The notes below the pieces were generated by a model. The model saw nothing but the letters and a program-made list of their open reading frames with translations. It did not search any database and had not been told where the DNA came from. The translations under genes were made by a program, and so were the position numbers. DNA of 64,000 nucleotides from JABWBD01 sp040768665 (GTDB lineage Bacteria; Planctomycetota; Planctomycetia; Pirellulales; Thermoguttaceae): positions 117,280 to 181,279 of the forward strand of contig JAXGMN010000028.1 of NCBI GenBank assembly GCA_040768665.1. Direction: 5' to 3'. This document shows, piece after piece, positions 8,613-17,924 of the stretch (within the stretch, counting starts at the first letter, position 1; every line of letters starts with the position of its first letter).

Positions 8613-9338
8613 ATGACAGAGACCACAAGACGATGCCCGAGGTGTGATACGCGTGTACGGCCGATGGACGACGGCACTTGCCCGGCGTGCAGGCAAGAAA
8701 GCTCTCCTCAAAGGACTACCGCGGCTGACTGTGCCTCTGGCGATTTCTCAGTAGCCCTTGGCAACTCTGCGGCACCTGCGACGAAGCTAGGCGAATCACG
8801 CTCAGCCGGTGATGCAAAGCTTACGCTTTCTCCATTGCCGGACTCTCCAAAACCTGAAGGGACGACCAATTGCCCTCATTGTGAGGAGTCGATACAGGTA
8901 AATGCAGCCTTCGCGGGTCAATTCATCGCCTGCCCGGCCTGTGGTCGTCCGTTTCAGCTCGTGTGCCCTGGCGCCACACCTCAAGCCGCGACGACACACT
9001 TCACCCTTCCGCCACGGCGCAAGAGCGGCCTCGTCGCTTTCCTTTTGAGCTTGCTGTGCTTGCCGGGACTAGGGCATTTTTACAACGGGCAGCTCCTGAA
9101 TGGAGTCATTTTCCTAGTGCTGCCCGTCGCGTGGTTTGTTGTACCAGCTTGCATACTGGACGTGATGCCGCCGTTAGCAGACTTCTTGATTCCAATTCTT
9201 GTTCCTGGATTTTTTGTCATCCGGCTGGCTGATCCCATCGTTGCGTACATCAGCGCCGACCGCATCAACTCGCGAAGGATGCGTCGATGGAGGGAGGCGA
9301 TGACAGGCGGCGCGGCCACGGGTGAGCATCCCGGCTGA
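8613..9338 (+). CDS. Double zinc-ribbon protein with TM2-like membrane domain
   Basis: 241 residues. Residues 8-27 (CPRCDTRVRPMDDGTCPAC) form a first zinc ribbon and about 87-112 (CPHCEESIQ ... CPACGRPF) a second. From about residue 140 two or more membrane segments follow, with a G-L-G-H-F-Y-N-G-Q turn typical of TM2-type proteins, and a basic C-terminal tail. The same two building blocks appear in the next two genes: the membrane half in the gene split by the insertion sequence, and the first zinc ribbon in the gene at 11372, so the three look like shuffled paralogues. Function unknown; a membrane-bound zinc-ribbon sensor or assembly factor is only a guess. Confidence 0.75.
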   Translation: MTETTRRCPRCDTRVRPMDDGTCPACRQESSPQRTTAADCASGDFSVALGNSAAPATKLGESRSAGDAKLTLSPLPDSPKPEGTTNCPHCEESIQVNAAFAGQFIACPACGRPFQLVCPGATPQAATTHFTLPPRRKSGLVAFLLSLLCLPGLGHFYNGQLLNGVIFLVLPVAWFVVPACILDVMPPLADFLIPILVPGFFVIRLADPIVAYISADRINSRRMRRWREAMTGGAATGEHPG

Positions 9339-9524
9339 CGCCCAACGACGCTACCACCCCGCCAAGTGTGCTGTAGTAACATCCGGATAGGAGTCTGTCA
9401 GTCATGGCTGAAACCGTTAAGCTTAAGAGCCCTCTGATCGTCTTGCTTCTGAGTTGCTTCCCGTGGGTGCCGTTCTGGTTGTTTGGATTTCCGGTGACCG
9501 TGAGATTGATTCTCTTCGTTCCCG

Positions 9525-11019
9525 GTAACCGTTCACAGCCTGGGGCCGGTTTTCGGTGAAAACTGATCTGGACACGAACGGCGTTCTGTGCGACGACATA
9601 GGCTATGTCTTCCGCCAAGCCGCCTTCGACTGCAATCCCACCGGAACTCGACGCCGAGATGACGCCGGCGGTTCGGGAATTTGTTCAGGGATTGCTGGCG
9701 CGCATTGGCGAACTGGAACGACGCGTGGGCTTGAGCCCACAGAACTCGTCGTTGCCGCCGAGTTCGCAACACCCACATGCCAAACCACCGCGGAAAAAAG
9801 GGAAGTCGAAGAAGAAACGTGGCGGCCAGCCCGGCCATCCCAAGCACGAGCGACCGCTGATTCCGAGCGAACAGTGCAACGAAGTGCATCCGCTGAAGCC
9901 GACTGAATGCCGCCGCTGTGCCGCCAAGCTCTCGGGCAGCGACCCTGAGCCGTTGCGGCACCAGGTCTGGGAATTGCCGGAGATCCGGCCGCAGGTGACG
10001 GAGTACCAACTGCATCGGTTGGAGTGCAAGGAGTGTGGCGAAAGCACCTGTGCCCAGTTGCCCGCTGGCGTGCCGCAGGGTCAATCGGGTCCGCGGCTGA
10101 TGGCGTTCACCGCGCTGCTGATGGCCTACTATCGCCAGAGCAAGCGGCGTACGGCAGTGTTCCTGGAGACGCTGCTTGGTCAACCGTGCTCGGCGGCGCT
10201 GACGGTCAAGATCCAGAAGCAGGTGACGGCCGCCGCGCGACCCGCCTATGAGGAACTGGTGGCCAGACTGCCCACGGAACGGCAGATCAACGCCGACGAA
10301 ACGGCGACCAAAGAAGCAAACGGCAAGGTCTGGCTTTGGACGTTCGTGGCCCGGCAGTTCACCGTGTTTGCGGTACGTGCCACTCGTGCAGCAACGGCAG
10401 TCGATGACTTGCTGACGGATGCCTTTGAGGGGATCGTGACCTGCGACCGGGCCAAGATGTACTGGCGTGTTGGCCGCATCCAATGGTGCTGGGCTCATTT
10501 GAAACGTGATTTCCAAGCATTGATCGACCGCCCCGATAATCAAGCCAAGCGTCTGGGGTACGATCTGCGAAGGATGACTTGCAAGCTGTTCGAGCACTGG
10601 GGGAACTATCGCGACGGCAAAATCAGTCGCGCTGCTTTCGTCCGTCGCATGGCTCCGGTACGCCGCGAAGTGGAGCGACTGCTGCTGCGCGGTGTCCAAA
10701 GCGGCAATAAGTCGCTGGTGGGCATGTGCCAGGAATTGTACGATCATCGCGACTGGCTGTGGACGTTCGTTCGCTGCGAAGGGATCGAACCGACCAATAA
10801 TGCGGGCGAGCGTGCCTTGCGTCACGCAGTCATCTGGCGCAAACTCTCTTTCGGCACACAAAGCGCGGACGGCAGTCGTTTCGTGGAGACCATGCTCACG
10901 GTAATCGAAACCTGTCGTCAACAGCATCGCAATGCCTTCGAATACCTAACCACTACCGTCCAAGCTCACCTTACCGGCCAACCCGCTCCCTCGCTGCTCT
11001 CCGGGCTGTGAACGGTTAC
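9525..11019 (+). mobile_element. Complete IS66-family insertion sequence, 1495 bp
   Basis: The ends are perfect 16-bp inverted repeats: GTAACCGTTCACAGCC at 9525-9540 and its complement at 11004-11019. They are flanked by an 8-bp direct repeat CGTTCCCG (9517-9524 and 11020-11027), the target duplication expected for IS66. The GTAA terminus is also typical of IS66 elements. Only one gene is carried, which fits the ISBst12-like single-gene subgroup rather than the tnpA/tnpB/tnpC form. The intact ends, intact transposase and perfect target duplication suggest a recent and possibly still mobile insertion. Confidence 0.95.
9605..11011 (+). CDS. IS66-family transposase (TnpC-like, single-gene type)
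   Basis: 468 residues. The N-terminus has a helical, leucine-zipper-like segment (LLARIGELERRVG) followed by QNSSLPPSSQHP and a basic patch (PPRKKGKSKKKRGGQPGH), as in IS66 TnpC proteins. A zinc-binding segment has CRRCAAKL and CKECGE. The DDE catalytic core includes INADETA (first Asp), VTCDRAKMY (second Asp) and a later Glu in EPTNNAGERALR. It cuts and joins the element ends. The stop codon lies within 10 bp of the right inverted repeat. The gene appears full length. Confidence 0.93.
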   Translation: MSSAKPPSTAIPPELDAEMTPAVREFVQGLLARIGELERRVGLSPQNSSLPPSSQHPHAKPPRKKGKSKKKRGGQPGHPKHERPLIPSEQCNEVHPLKPTECRRCAAKLSGSDPEPLRHQVWELPEIRPQVTEYQLHRLECKECGESTCAQLPAGVPQGQSGPRLMAFTALLMAYYRQSKRRTAVFLETLLGQPCSAALTVKIQKQVTAAARPAYEELVARLPTERQINADETATKEANGKVWLWTFVARQFTVFAVRATRAATAVDDLLTDAFEGIVTCDRAKMYWRVGRIQWCWAHLKRDFQALIDRPDNQAKRLGYDLRRMTCKLFEHWGNYRDGKISRAAFVRRMAPVRREVERLLLRGVQSGNKSLVGMCQELYDHRDWLWTFVRCEGIEPTNNAGERALRHAVIWRKLSFGTQSADGSRFVETMLTVIETCRQQHRNAFEYLTTTVQAHLTGQPAPSLLSGL

Positions 11020-11371
11020 CGTTCCCGGCGTGGGGCACTTCTATAACGGCCAGATATTGAAGAACTTGCTTTTCGTCGCCTTGCTTCTTGGCTGGATAGT
11101 AGGGGGGCCGATGGTTTTCTGGGGGGTGCTGGGCGGAACCGCCGCCAGCGAGGTCTTCTTGCGCTGCTACCTACCTGGGCTATTTGCGATCAGGGTAGCA
11201 GACGTGGTTAGTGCATACGTCAACACCGTGCGAATCAACGCACGGAGGATCCAACAATGGCGTACGATGCAGGCCGGTAGCCAGTAACGTCGGTGATAGG
11301 GACTCGTAACGCGCGAGTTCCGATGCTGGCCTGTATTGAACAAACACGAACGTGTGTCCAGGAGCCGTGTC

Positions 11372-11820
11372 ATGACTGCCACCATTAGCCGATGTCCGAA
11401 CTGTCGGACCAAAGTATGGCCTATGAGAGACGGCACTTGCCCAGCCTGCAGAGAGAAGAGCTTTCCCCAGGCAAGCTCCACTGCGGTGGACGATTCCGGG
11501 ATTTCTCAAGCCGCTTGCGACGCGTCGAAGGCGACCATCGGGCCACTTGCCGACAGTGGACTGGTCCACGCGTATTTGGTTCGAGAAGCTGCCTCCCCCG
11601 TTAGCGACGATCTGGCACAATTGCGAGCGGAAGAGATCCGGGCTGCGGGAAGCAGGAATATGGCCGTCGGGGCATTGTGGTGCTTTGGCGGCATCGCAAT
11701 TACGCCCTGCAGTTTGGGTTCCGCGGCCGAATCCGGTGGCACATTCGTGATCGCGTGGGGGCCGTCGTCTACGGTGGGATCCAATTCTTTCGCGGTCTCG
11801 CGCAGTTGAACAGTGGGTAG
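11372..11820 (+). pseudogene. Zinc-ribbon membrane protein gene with a single-base frameshift near the 3' end
   Basis: ATG 11372 follows CCAGGAG. The N-terminus (CPNCRTKVWPMRDGTCPAC) matches the first zinc ribbon of the protein at 8613. A membrane domain near the C-terminus begins GALWCFGGIAITPCS and reaches FVIAWG. At the G5 run near 11756-11760 the reading frame loses its domain pattern (PSSTVGSNSFAVSRS, stop at 11807-11809). Adding one G gives AVVYGGIQFFRGLAQLNSG with a stop at 11818-11820, the expected continuation of this G-G-x3-T ... I-Q-F-F-R-G-L membrane domain. The gene is thus intact except for one missing G, either a mutation or a sequencing error. Confidence 0.75.
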
Positions 11821-12028
11821 TCGTCGGCACCGTTCCGTGCCTGTTTCACACTGCAGCCCGCTCCTCTCCGAACGGGGCCGCTGGCGCGATCTGCTTTTGC
11901 ATGGTAGGATTGCGGAGACGGCATGTGCGTGGAGGTGGCGCCTCACCAATCGGACAAAGGACAACGGGGCAGCCTCGTGTCTCGCCGCGGCGGGCCGTCA
12001 GGAGCCAAATGAAGCCTCCGGTGACCGC

Positions 12029-12057
12029 TTGACACCTCCTGTTCGCGGGGGTAAGCT
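12029..12057 (+). promoter_or_regulatory. Candidate sigma70 promoter
   Basis: A perfect TTGACA (12029-12034), 17-base spacer and a weak -10, TAAGCT (12052-12057). It would give a 5' leader of roughly 130 bases for the sigma factor gene at 12194 and the kinase downstream. Confidence 0.45.
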
Positions 12058-12193
12058 GCCGGCAAACCTTAGCGGCGTCCGGGCGGCGGTCCCGATAGAG
12101 GAAAGCGTCGCAGTTGATTCGCGGCCGACTCTCAACTGCCTCCCGGAGCGTCGTTTCCTCCAACCGGGCTCTCCGACGAATCGGGAGGCGGCA

Positions 12194-13267
12194 ATGAACG
12201 ACCCGGATCCCTCGTGTGACTTCCAGAACGCGTGGCGAGAGGGAAAAAAGCCCAAGATCGACGACTATCTTGAAAAGCTCGCTGACGACGCAACGGCCGA
12301 AGAGCGGCGGGAGCTTCTACTCGATCTGGTGGGCACTGACCTGGAAGAACGCTGGCGCGCTTCGCCTGAGCCTAACACTGAAAGCCGCGAAGCAGCGGAC
12401 GACGCGTGCAAGCAGTGCGGGTCGCCGTCCCGATCTTCTTTGCCAAAGCGGCCCCGACTTGCCGACTATGTTGCCCGCTACCCGGAACTTGGCTCGTTGA
12501 GTGAACTCCCAGCGGAGTTGATCATCAATGAGTACTACGCCATTTGCAGGTGGGAAGAACCTCTCGGCCATCACAAGTTCCTTGCATCCTATCGCCGGGA
12601 CGATCCGGAGTTGTGCCAGGGACTTCGCGAAATCGACGACCAACTGGGCCTCGGAGAAAGGGCACTTGTGGAACAGGCAGTTTCGGGAAACCAAGTTGCG
12701 CTGCAGCAACTCTTGCTCCGCGACTACGACCGGCTTCTGCGTCACATCAGACAGCACATCCCCTCGCAATTCCAGGGCAGCGTTCGAGCGCACGATATCC
12801 TTCAGGCCACGCACATTGAGGCGTTTCGCTCGATAGACAAATTCTGCGCCAGGTCCGATTTCATGTTTCCCAATTGGCTGTACGCCATTGCGGACAACTT
12901 TCTCCTAAACGCGATACACGCCGTGGAGAGCAAGGAACAGGTCGAGGCCGGACGATCCCTCGCGGAAGAACTGGCAAATGTCAGCACGTCCTTCGCCCCT
13001 CTGTTGGAGATCCTTCTGGATACCGACAAAGTTGCCAAGAATCCCATCGATCGCCAAAGGGCGGAGCAGTTCCTCACCGATGCTGTGCAGAAACTCCCAG
13101 CGGAATTGGGCGAAATCGTGAAGCTGCGGTGCATTAAGGGACGCAGCATCGAGGAGGTGGCCAACTGCCTGGGAGAGCCACCTGAGGCCATTTACCGGAT
13201 GTGGGACGAAGCCAAGAAAACACTGCACAACCTCTTCCGGGATTCGGCTCTGGATATTGGGAGCTAG
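12194..13267 (+). CDS. ECF-type sigma factor with an N-terminal module shared with planctomycete kinases
   Basis: 357 residues. ATG 12194 follows GGGAGG. Residues 1-150 do not belong to a sigma factor: they contain FQNAWREGKKPKIDDYL, LLLDLVGTDLEERWR and PRLADYVARYPELG, the pattern seen N-terminal to many planctomycete Ser/Thr kinases and also in the proteins at 20184 and 22464. From about residue 160 a sigma region 2 begins (ALVEQAVSGNQVALQQLL, then HDILQATHIEAFRSI). A region 4-like part follows near 290-345 (LPAELGEIVKLRCIKGRSIEEVANCL). The downstream kinase starts 37 bp later on the same strand. The shared module may dock the sigma factor to a kinase pathway; this is inference. Confidence 0.85.
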   Translation: MNDPDPSCDFQNAWREGKKPKIDDYLEKLADDATAEERRELLLDLVGTDLEERWRASPEPNTESREAADDACKQCGSPSRSSLPKRPRLADYVARYPELGSLSELPAELIINEYYAICRWEEPLGHHKFLASYRRDDPELCQGLREIDDQLGLGERALVEQAVSGNQVALQQLLLRDYDRLLRHIRQHIPSQFQGSVRAHDILQATHIEAFRSIDKFCARSDFMFPNWLYAIADNFLLNAIHAVESKEQVEAGRSLAEELANVSTSFAPLLEILLDTDKVAKNPIDRQRAEQFLTDAVQKLPAELGEIVKLRCIKGRSIEEVANCLGEPPEAIYRMWDEAKKTLHNLFRDSALDIGS

Positions 13268-13304
13268 CATACCGGGCGTTTCTTACCGCTGGGAGAGAGC
13301 AACC

Positions 13305-16300
13305 ATGCCGGGAATCCTTGCCGATGGCCGCGATGACGACGAACGCAACGAGCAAATTGCTCAGGTTCTCGGCGACTGCATGCGCCGCCGTGCGGCTGGC
13401 GAATCGGTCTCGGACGATTCGGTCATCCGGGCAAATCCAAGCCTCATGCCCGAACTCGGGGAACAACTCAAGAAGCTTCGGCTGATCGAGGAGGCGGGGC
13501 GGCAGGCCCAGCAACTCGGTGGTGGTGGACCCGAACCGGGCAGTAATGACGGATCAGGTGGCCCCGAGGATAGACCAGTTGGCGTCATTCACTATTTCGG
13601 CGACTACGTGCTGGAACGCAGGATTGGCCAGGGAGCCATGGGCGTCGTCTATCGGGCCAGGCAGGTTAGCCTCCCGCGCGTTGTGGCGCTGAAGATGATG
13701 CGCGAAGACCGTTTGGCCACGCCGGAAGACAAAGAGCGTTTTCACATCGAAACGCAGGCAGCGGCTTCCCTAAACCATCCGGGAATTGTGCCGCTCTATG
13801 AAGTCGGTCGCCATGAAGGCAGGCACTTCTTTGCGATGGCCTACATCGACGGACGAAGCTTGGCCGAGATGGTTAGGGGTGGACCACTGCCGCAAAGAGA
13901 CGCCGCGCGCTACATGAAGAAGATCGCAGAGGCGATTCAATATGCGCACGAGCAACGGGTGATTCATCGAGACATCAAGCCCGCGAACGTGCTGATCGAT
14001 CGCGCCAGAGACGAGCCACATGTGACGGACTTCGGCTTGTCGAAACAATTGGAAAGCGAATCAGGCGTGACAGGCACCGGACAGGCCATGGGCACGCCCG
14101 GGTACATGCCCCCGGAGCAGTGCCGAGCGGATCACGATGCGCTTGCTCCTACCGCCGATGTATACGCCTTAGGAGCTACACTTTACTGCCTGCTTACCGG
14201 CCGACCGCCATTCCAGGCCGAGAGCGTGGCGGCAACAATGATCCAGAGTCTCCAGAATGATCCTGTTCCACCTCGGCAGTTAAATGCCGACATCGATCGC
14301 GATCTGGAAACCATTTGCCTGAAATGCCTTGAGAAGCCGCCTGCTAAACGGTATGAAAGCGCGAACCTACTTGCGGAAGACCTAGACCGATTCCTCACAG
14401 GAAACCCGATTAAGGCTCGCCCCGTAGGACGCGCCGAACGCTTATGGCGTTGGTGCGAGCGGAATCCAATTGTTGCTACCCTGTTGGGTACCGTGATTAT
14501 TTCGTTGGTCTGCGGCACAGTCGTATCTACATATTTTGCCCTGGAATCCACCCGCCGCGAGAAAGTTGCCAAGAGAGCGTCCGAACTTGCTAGGCTGGGC
14601 ACCTACAACGTCCAACTGCTCCGCGTTGAACAGGTTCTGCGAGAAGAGCCGTCGCGAGCTCAGCAACTACTTCGTGATCCTCAGCGTTGCCCAGAAAAGC
14701 TGCGAGAATTCACGTGGCATTTGTTTGATGCCCTGTCACGTCCGGAGGTTCGTAGGTTGCGGGGCAATACCGGGATGGCCTTTAAAGTTCTTTTCGCGTC
14801 TGATGGCGATAACCTTCTGTCTATTGGACAAGACGGTGAAGTCCGCCTCTGGGACGTTCCATCCGGCTCGCTGAGAGGTATGCTACCCGGTCGTGACAAG
14901 GCAGTCGCCTTTCGCGAGCCTGTGGTGGATGCTCAGTTTTCCCCCGACGGAAAGACGGTTGCAACACTCTACAAGAATGGCAATGTGGGAATTTGGGACC
15001 TGTCAGACAGGTCCGAGAAATATGTCCTGCATTCGGAATCAGCCGTCTGCATCGCTTACTCAACGGACGGAGCCTTCGTCGCCACGGCCGGCAAGGCCCT
15101 GGAGACCCATTGGCAACTTCGTTCCCCGGAATACCAGCAGGGCCCCTTAATTCTCTGGGAAACCGCAACAGGCAAGAAAGCTCGCGTTTTGCCACAGTAC
15201 TGCAATATCGCAGCTTTCGCGCCGGACAGGGATCTGCTCGCTTGCGGGGAGATCGACCAAAGTGTGTCTTTATATGACCTCGGCGCCGAGAAGCCAGAAG
15301 CTCGTCTAATCCACGAAGGCGGGCCCCGTTATTCTACAGCTTTCATGCCGGTGACATCCATCACATTCTCGCCAAACGGCGCTCTTATCGCGACATACTG
15401 CCCGAAGGCCGGGCCGTGGGTAAAGCTTTGGGATGCCAAGAGTGCGAGGGAATGCTGCACTCTGAAGGGTCATTCCAGTAGTATCGTTGGAGTATCATTT
15501 GCGCCTGACAGCCAAGTCCTAGCAACTGCGAGCGAAGACGGAACTATTGTGCTCTGGGATACCGATTCTGGCATGCAGCGCGTCGTACTGCGGAGTTTGA
15601 CAGGATCAATACAATCCATCGCTTTTTCGCCAAAGAGCTACGAACTGGCCGTCGTGGATGGCCATGGGGAAATCTGCCTATGGGATATGGGCAAGCACCT
15701 CGCCATAGCGGATACTGCCTGCGAAACGCTCTCCATTGAAGCGTGTCAGATTCTTCATTTTCAGTTGTCACCAAACGGAACATGCATAGCCTACACCGCT
15801 TGCGGCACACAACAGATGTACGCGCAGCCTGAGTGTGAGGTTGCACTATATGACATTCGGCAAAGGAAGAGGACGACTATTGTTAAGTCAACAACGCGTC
15901 CAGATCGGGTCAGTTTTTCCAGGGACGGAAAATGCCTCGCATACTCTTTGCAGGCGGGAGATGTTTACGACAGTACGCTACGCTACGAAATCATCGTCTT
16001 GGACATGGACACAAAGCGGAGAGTGGCCGCTACCGCTGCCCCAATGCTCACGGGCACTTGCCTCGCCTTATCGCCTGATGGCCGCATGTTGGCTTGCGGC
16101 GGGTCATTAGGATTGACAGGGCAGGTCGAACTGTGGAATTGCCGGACAGGAAAGACCATTCGGAAACTTCGGGAGTTCTCTGGGTATCCCGAAGTGATCA
16201 CGTTTTCTCCGGATGGTCTGCTACTCGTGTTCGGAACATCTGAAGGATCACTGTTATGTTGGAATACGCACTCGTGGGAACAACTTGCCGAGTGGAAAGC

Positions 16301-16721
16301 GCACAGTGCTTCCGTATCGTGCCTGACATTTTCGCCAGACGGATCTTTCTTGGCGTCAGGTGGAGCCGACAAGGCGATTCGAATGTGGGAGGTGGGGACA
16401 TTTGAGCAGTGTCTATCGATACTCGGCCACACAGCCCCGGTGAGTAGCATTGCCTTTTCGCCGGATGGTCGGACGCTGGCGTCGGGAGCAAGCCAACAGA
16501 TGGAACCCTGGACTTCGGACGTAGTGGAACTGAGACTATGGTGTGCGCAGACCGGCCAGGATCGTGCAACCTTGTGGGGACATCGGCACGCGGTGATCGC
16601 AACGTTGTTTGGGCCGGATGGCCACTTGCTTGTTACGGGAGACGCGGACGCGATCCGGTTGTGGTATGCGCAGCACGTCCCGGCAGTCGGCAGTATTCCA
16701 CCCGCACTTTGCGACCTGTGA
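13305..16721 (+). CDS. Membrane-bound Ser/Thr protein kinase with WD40 sensor domain
   Basis: 1138 residues. ATG 13305 follows GGGAGAGAG. An N-terminal helical part (1-90) precedes a Hanks-type kinase domain (about 97-370): glycine loop GQGAMG near 108, Lys130 in VALK, Asp223 in HRDIKPAN, Asp242 in DFG, and a complete APE-like TPGYMPPEQ. One membrane helix lies near 386-413. The remaining ~650 residues contain roughly 12-14 WD40-like repeats (recurring FSPDG and LWD), probably one or two beta-propellers on the other side of the membrane. It probably transduces a ligand or protein signal to phosphorylate cytoplasmic targets, plausibly the co-transcribed sigma factor. Confidence 0.93.
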   Translation: MPGILADGRDDDERNEQIAQVLGDCMRRRAAGESVSDDSVIRANPSLMPELGEQLKKLRLIEEAGRQAQQLGGGGPEPGSNDGSGGPEDRPVGVIHYFGDYVLERRIGQGAMGVVYRARQVSLPRVVALKMMREDRLATPEDKERFHIETQAAASLNHPGIVPLYEVGRHEGRHFFAMAYIDGRSLAEMVRGGPLPQRDAARYMKKIAEAIQYAHEQRVIHRDIKPANVLIDRARDEPHVTDFGLSKQLESESGVTGTGQAMGTPGYMPPEQCRADHDALAPTADVYALGATLYCLLTGRPPFQAESVAATMIQSLQNDPVPPRQLNADIDRDLETICLKCLEKPPAKRYESANLLAEDLDRFLTGNPIKARPVGRAERLWRWCERNPIVATLLGTVIISLVCGTVVSTYFALESTRREKVAKRASELARLGTYNVQLLRVEQVLREEPSRAQQLLRDPQRCPEKLREFTWHLFDALSRPEVRRLRGNTGMAFKVLFASDGDNLLSIGQDGEVRLWDVPSGSLRGMLPGRDKAVAFREPVVDAQFSPDGKTVATLYKNGNVGIWDLSDRSEKYVLHSESAVCIAYSTDGAFVATAGKALETHWQLRSPEYQQGPLILWETATGKKARVLPQYCNIAAFAPDRDLLACGEIDQSVSLYDLGAEKPEARLIHEGGPRYSTAFMPVTSITFSPNGALIATYCPKAGPWVKLWDAKSARECCTLKGHSSSIVGVSFAPDSQVLATASEDGTIVLWDTDSGMQRVVLRSLTGSIQSIAFSPKSYELAVVDGHGEICLWDMGKHLAIADTACETLSIEACQILHFQLSPNGTCIAYTACGTQQMYAQPECEVALYDIRQRKRTTIVKSTTRPDRVSFSRDGKCLAYSLQAGDVYDSTLRYEIIVLDMDTKRRVAATAAPMLTGTCLALSPDGRMLACGGSLGLTGQVELWNCRTGKTIRKLREFSGYPEVITFSPDGLLLVFGTSEGSLLCWNTHSWEQLAEWKAHSASVSCLTFSPDGSFLASGGADKAIRMWEVGTFEQCLSILGHTAPVSSIAFSPDGRTLASGASQQMEPWTSDVVELRLWCAQTGQDRATLWGHRHAVIATLFGPDGHLLVTGDADAIRLWYAQHVPAVGSIPPALCDL

Positions 16722-17066
16722 AGGACTGTATGCCATGACGGGAAACCGCACCAGCCAGGCTTTCAAGCAACGCTTTTCATGTGAGCACAGCACTTGTTCT
16801 GCGGTCGAGACCTTCGCACACCAGTTGACCCGGCTGGTCGGCAGTCGCTCGACCGGGGGCCATCCCATTATGCCACGAGCCAGGCAGCGTTGCCAGCCCC
16901 TTCGCCGGCCGAAGCGAAAAAGGAGTCACAGGCCTCGCCGGACGTGCGCGGCGGGAGGAACAGTTCGCTCATCGGCGCGCCGGTCCGGACTGCTGCCACG
17001 CGACTTTGTTGGAAGCTCCTATGCTGTCCAGAGGGAGCGGTCCGACGTCTGTCGAAGAATCTAAAG
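16722..17066. other. Intergenic gap without a supported gene
   Basis: About 345 bp between the WD40 kinase and the next promoter-like element. An open frame from 16735 has an Arg/Ser-rich, non-domain product and no ribosome binding site, so it is not called. No terminator hairpin with a T-run is obvious. Confidence 0.5.
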
Positions 17067-17113
17067 TTTTTTGTCCTCTACGCGCCACACTTTTCCGGCT
17101 TGTATTGGTGGAG
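17067..17113 (+). promoter_or_regulatory. Promoter-like element, copy C (T-tract ... CGGCTTGT-N6-GGAG)
   Basis: T6 tract (17067-17072), 23 bases, CGGCTTGT (17096-17103), 6 bases, GGAG (17110-17113). It shares CGCGCCACA with copy A, at a different spacing. The ECF sigma factor starts 31 bp downstream, so the element could be self-regulated by that factor. Confidence 0.45.
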
Positions 17114-17143
17114 GCAGGAAGTTGTCGAACGAAAGGTGACCTA

Positions 17144-17746
17144 ATGACCAATACGACTGAATCCTCGCGGTATCACGATCTTTTCCGGCGTGCCCGGGAA
17201 GGCGACGAAGCAGCGTTTTACGATCTGTACGCTGAGCTTGCCGAGCCCCTCTTGAGGATGGCGAACCGGGAGATTGGCGACTGGCTCGCTAAGCACTATT
17301 CGCCGGAGGCGGCTGTCCAGTCGGTCCTGGGATCTGCTTTCGTCAGTGTGCAGAACGGGCGTTACGAGTACCGTTCCAACGCCGAAATGTGGGGCTGGAT
17401 CGCCATGCGACTTCGTTTCCACGTCGCCAGAAAGATCGAGAAGCTCAACGCGATCAAGCGACAGCCAGAGGCGCAGCTTCATCCGGACTACGACGCTCCC
17501 GACCGGCCGCTCATGACCCAGGAGGAACTCACCGGGCTTTCCGACGCTGTCGACTGCGTGCTCAAGAAGGTCTCGCCCGAGGATGCCGAGTTGCTCATCA
17601 CGGTCATGCGTTCGTCGACGAAGACCGAAGCGGCCGACAAGCTGGGAATTACCCGGTGGTACCTCAATCAACGCCTCGCGAGGCTCCGGTCTCTCTTCCG
17701 GAAGGCACTCGGGTGGTTCGATTCAGGCGATGACTCCGCCGGATGA
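17144..17746 (+). CDS. ECF-type sigma factor
   Basis: 200 residues from ATG 17144. Region 2 spans about 8-90 (FRRAREGDEAAFYDLYAEL, then YSPEAAVQSVLGSAFVSV and WGWIAMRLRFHVARKIEKL), and region 4 spans about 125-185, ending in a helix-turn-helix (KTEAADKLGITRWYLNQRL). This is the usual small planctomycete ECF layout with an aromatic-rich region 2.3. No anti-sigma factor gene is adjacent. The gene lies under promoter-like element C, which also precedes two envelope genes, suggesting but not proving a regulon. Confidence 0.87.
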   Translation: MTNTTESSRYHDLFRRAREGDEAAFYDLYAELAEPLLRMANREIGDWLAKHYSPEAAVQSVLGSAFVSVQNGRYEYRSNAEMWGWIAMRLRFHVARKIEKLNAIKRQPEAQLHPDYDAPDRPLMTQEELTGLSDAVDCVLKKVSPEDAELLITVMRSSTKTEAADKLGITRWYLNQRLARLRSLFRKALGWFDSGDDSAG

Positions 17747-17895
17747 CGCGACGGGAAGGCCAGGGGCGCGGCGGATCGGCATAACTTCCATCGGAAAAGT
17801 CTGCGTTCGCGGTATCCGCGCAGTGGACTGCACGTAAAGGGAAAGGCTGTTCGCATGTTCGATGGCCGTCCAACAAACCCGCTCTACCGGGGGTG

Positions 17896-17924
17896 TTGCA
17901 ATGCATCGACGGTCGAACTACACT
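17896..17924 (+). promoter_or_regulatory. Sigma70-like promoter, copy 2 of a shared sequence
   Basis: TTGCAA (17896-17901), 17-base spacer, TACACT (17919-17924) then GCGGAC. It matches the element at 8480-8508 in both hexamers, spacing and downstream bases. The next gene begins 180 bp downstream. Confidence 0.5.

Larger units (their letters stand above)
9404..11287 (+). pseudogene. TM2-like membrane protein gene split by an IS66-family insertion
   Basis: The 5' part (9404-9524) starts with ATG after GATAGGAG and encodes two hydrophobic stretches (for example PLIVLLLSCFPWVPFWLFG). The 3' part (11028-11287) encodes VGHFYNGQ and further membrane segments ending RTMQAGSQ. Removing the insertion and one copy of the 8-bp target duplication joins the halves in frame at VPG/VGHFYNGQ into a protein of about 126 residues. 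This resembles the C-terminal half of the protein at 8613-9338. The gene was therefore intact until a recent insertion and is now presumably inactive. Confidence 0.88.

Noticed and set aside
16735..17064. Open frame beginning at 16735 after the WD40 kinase
   Set aside because: No ribosome binding site, Arg/Ser-rich product without motifs, and overlap with promoter-like element C.
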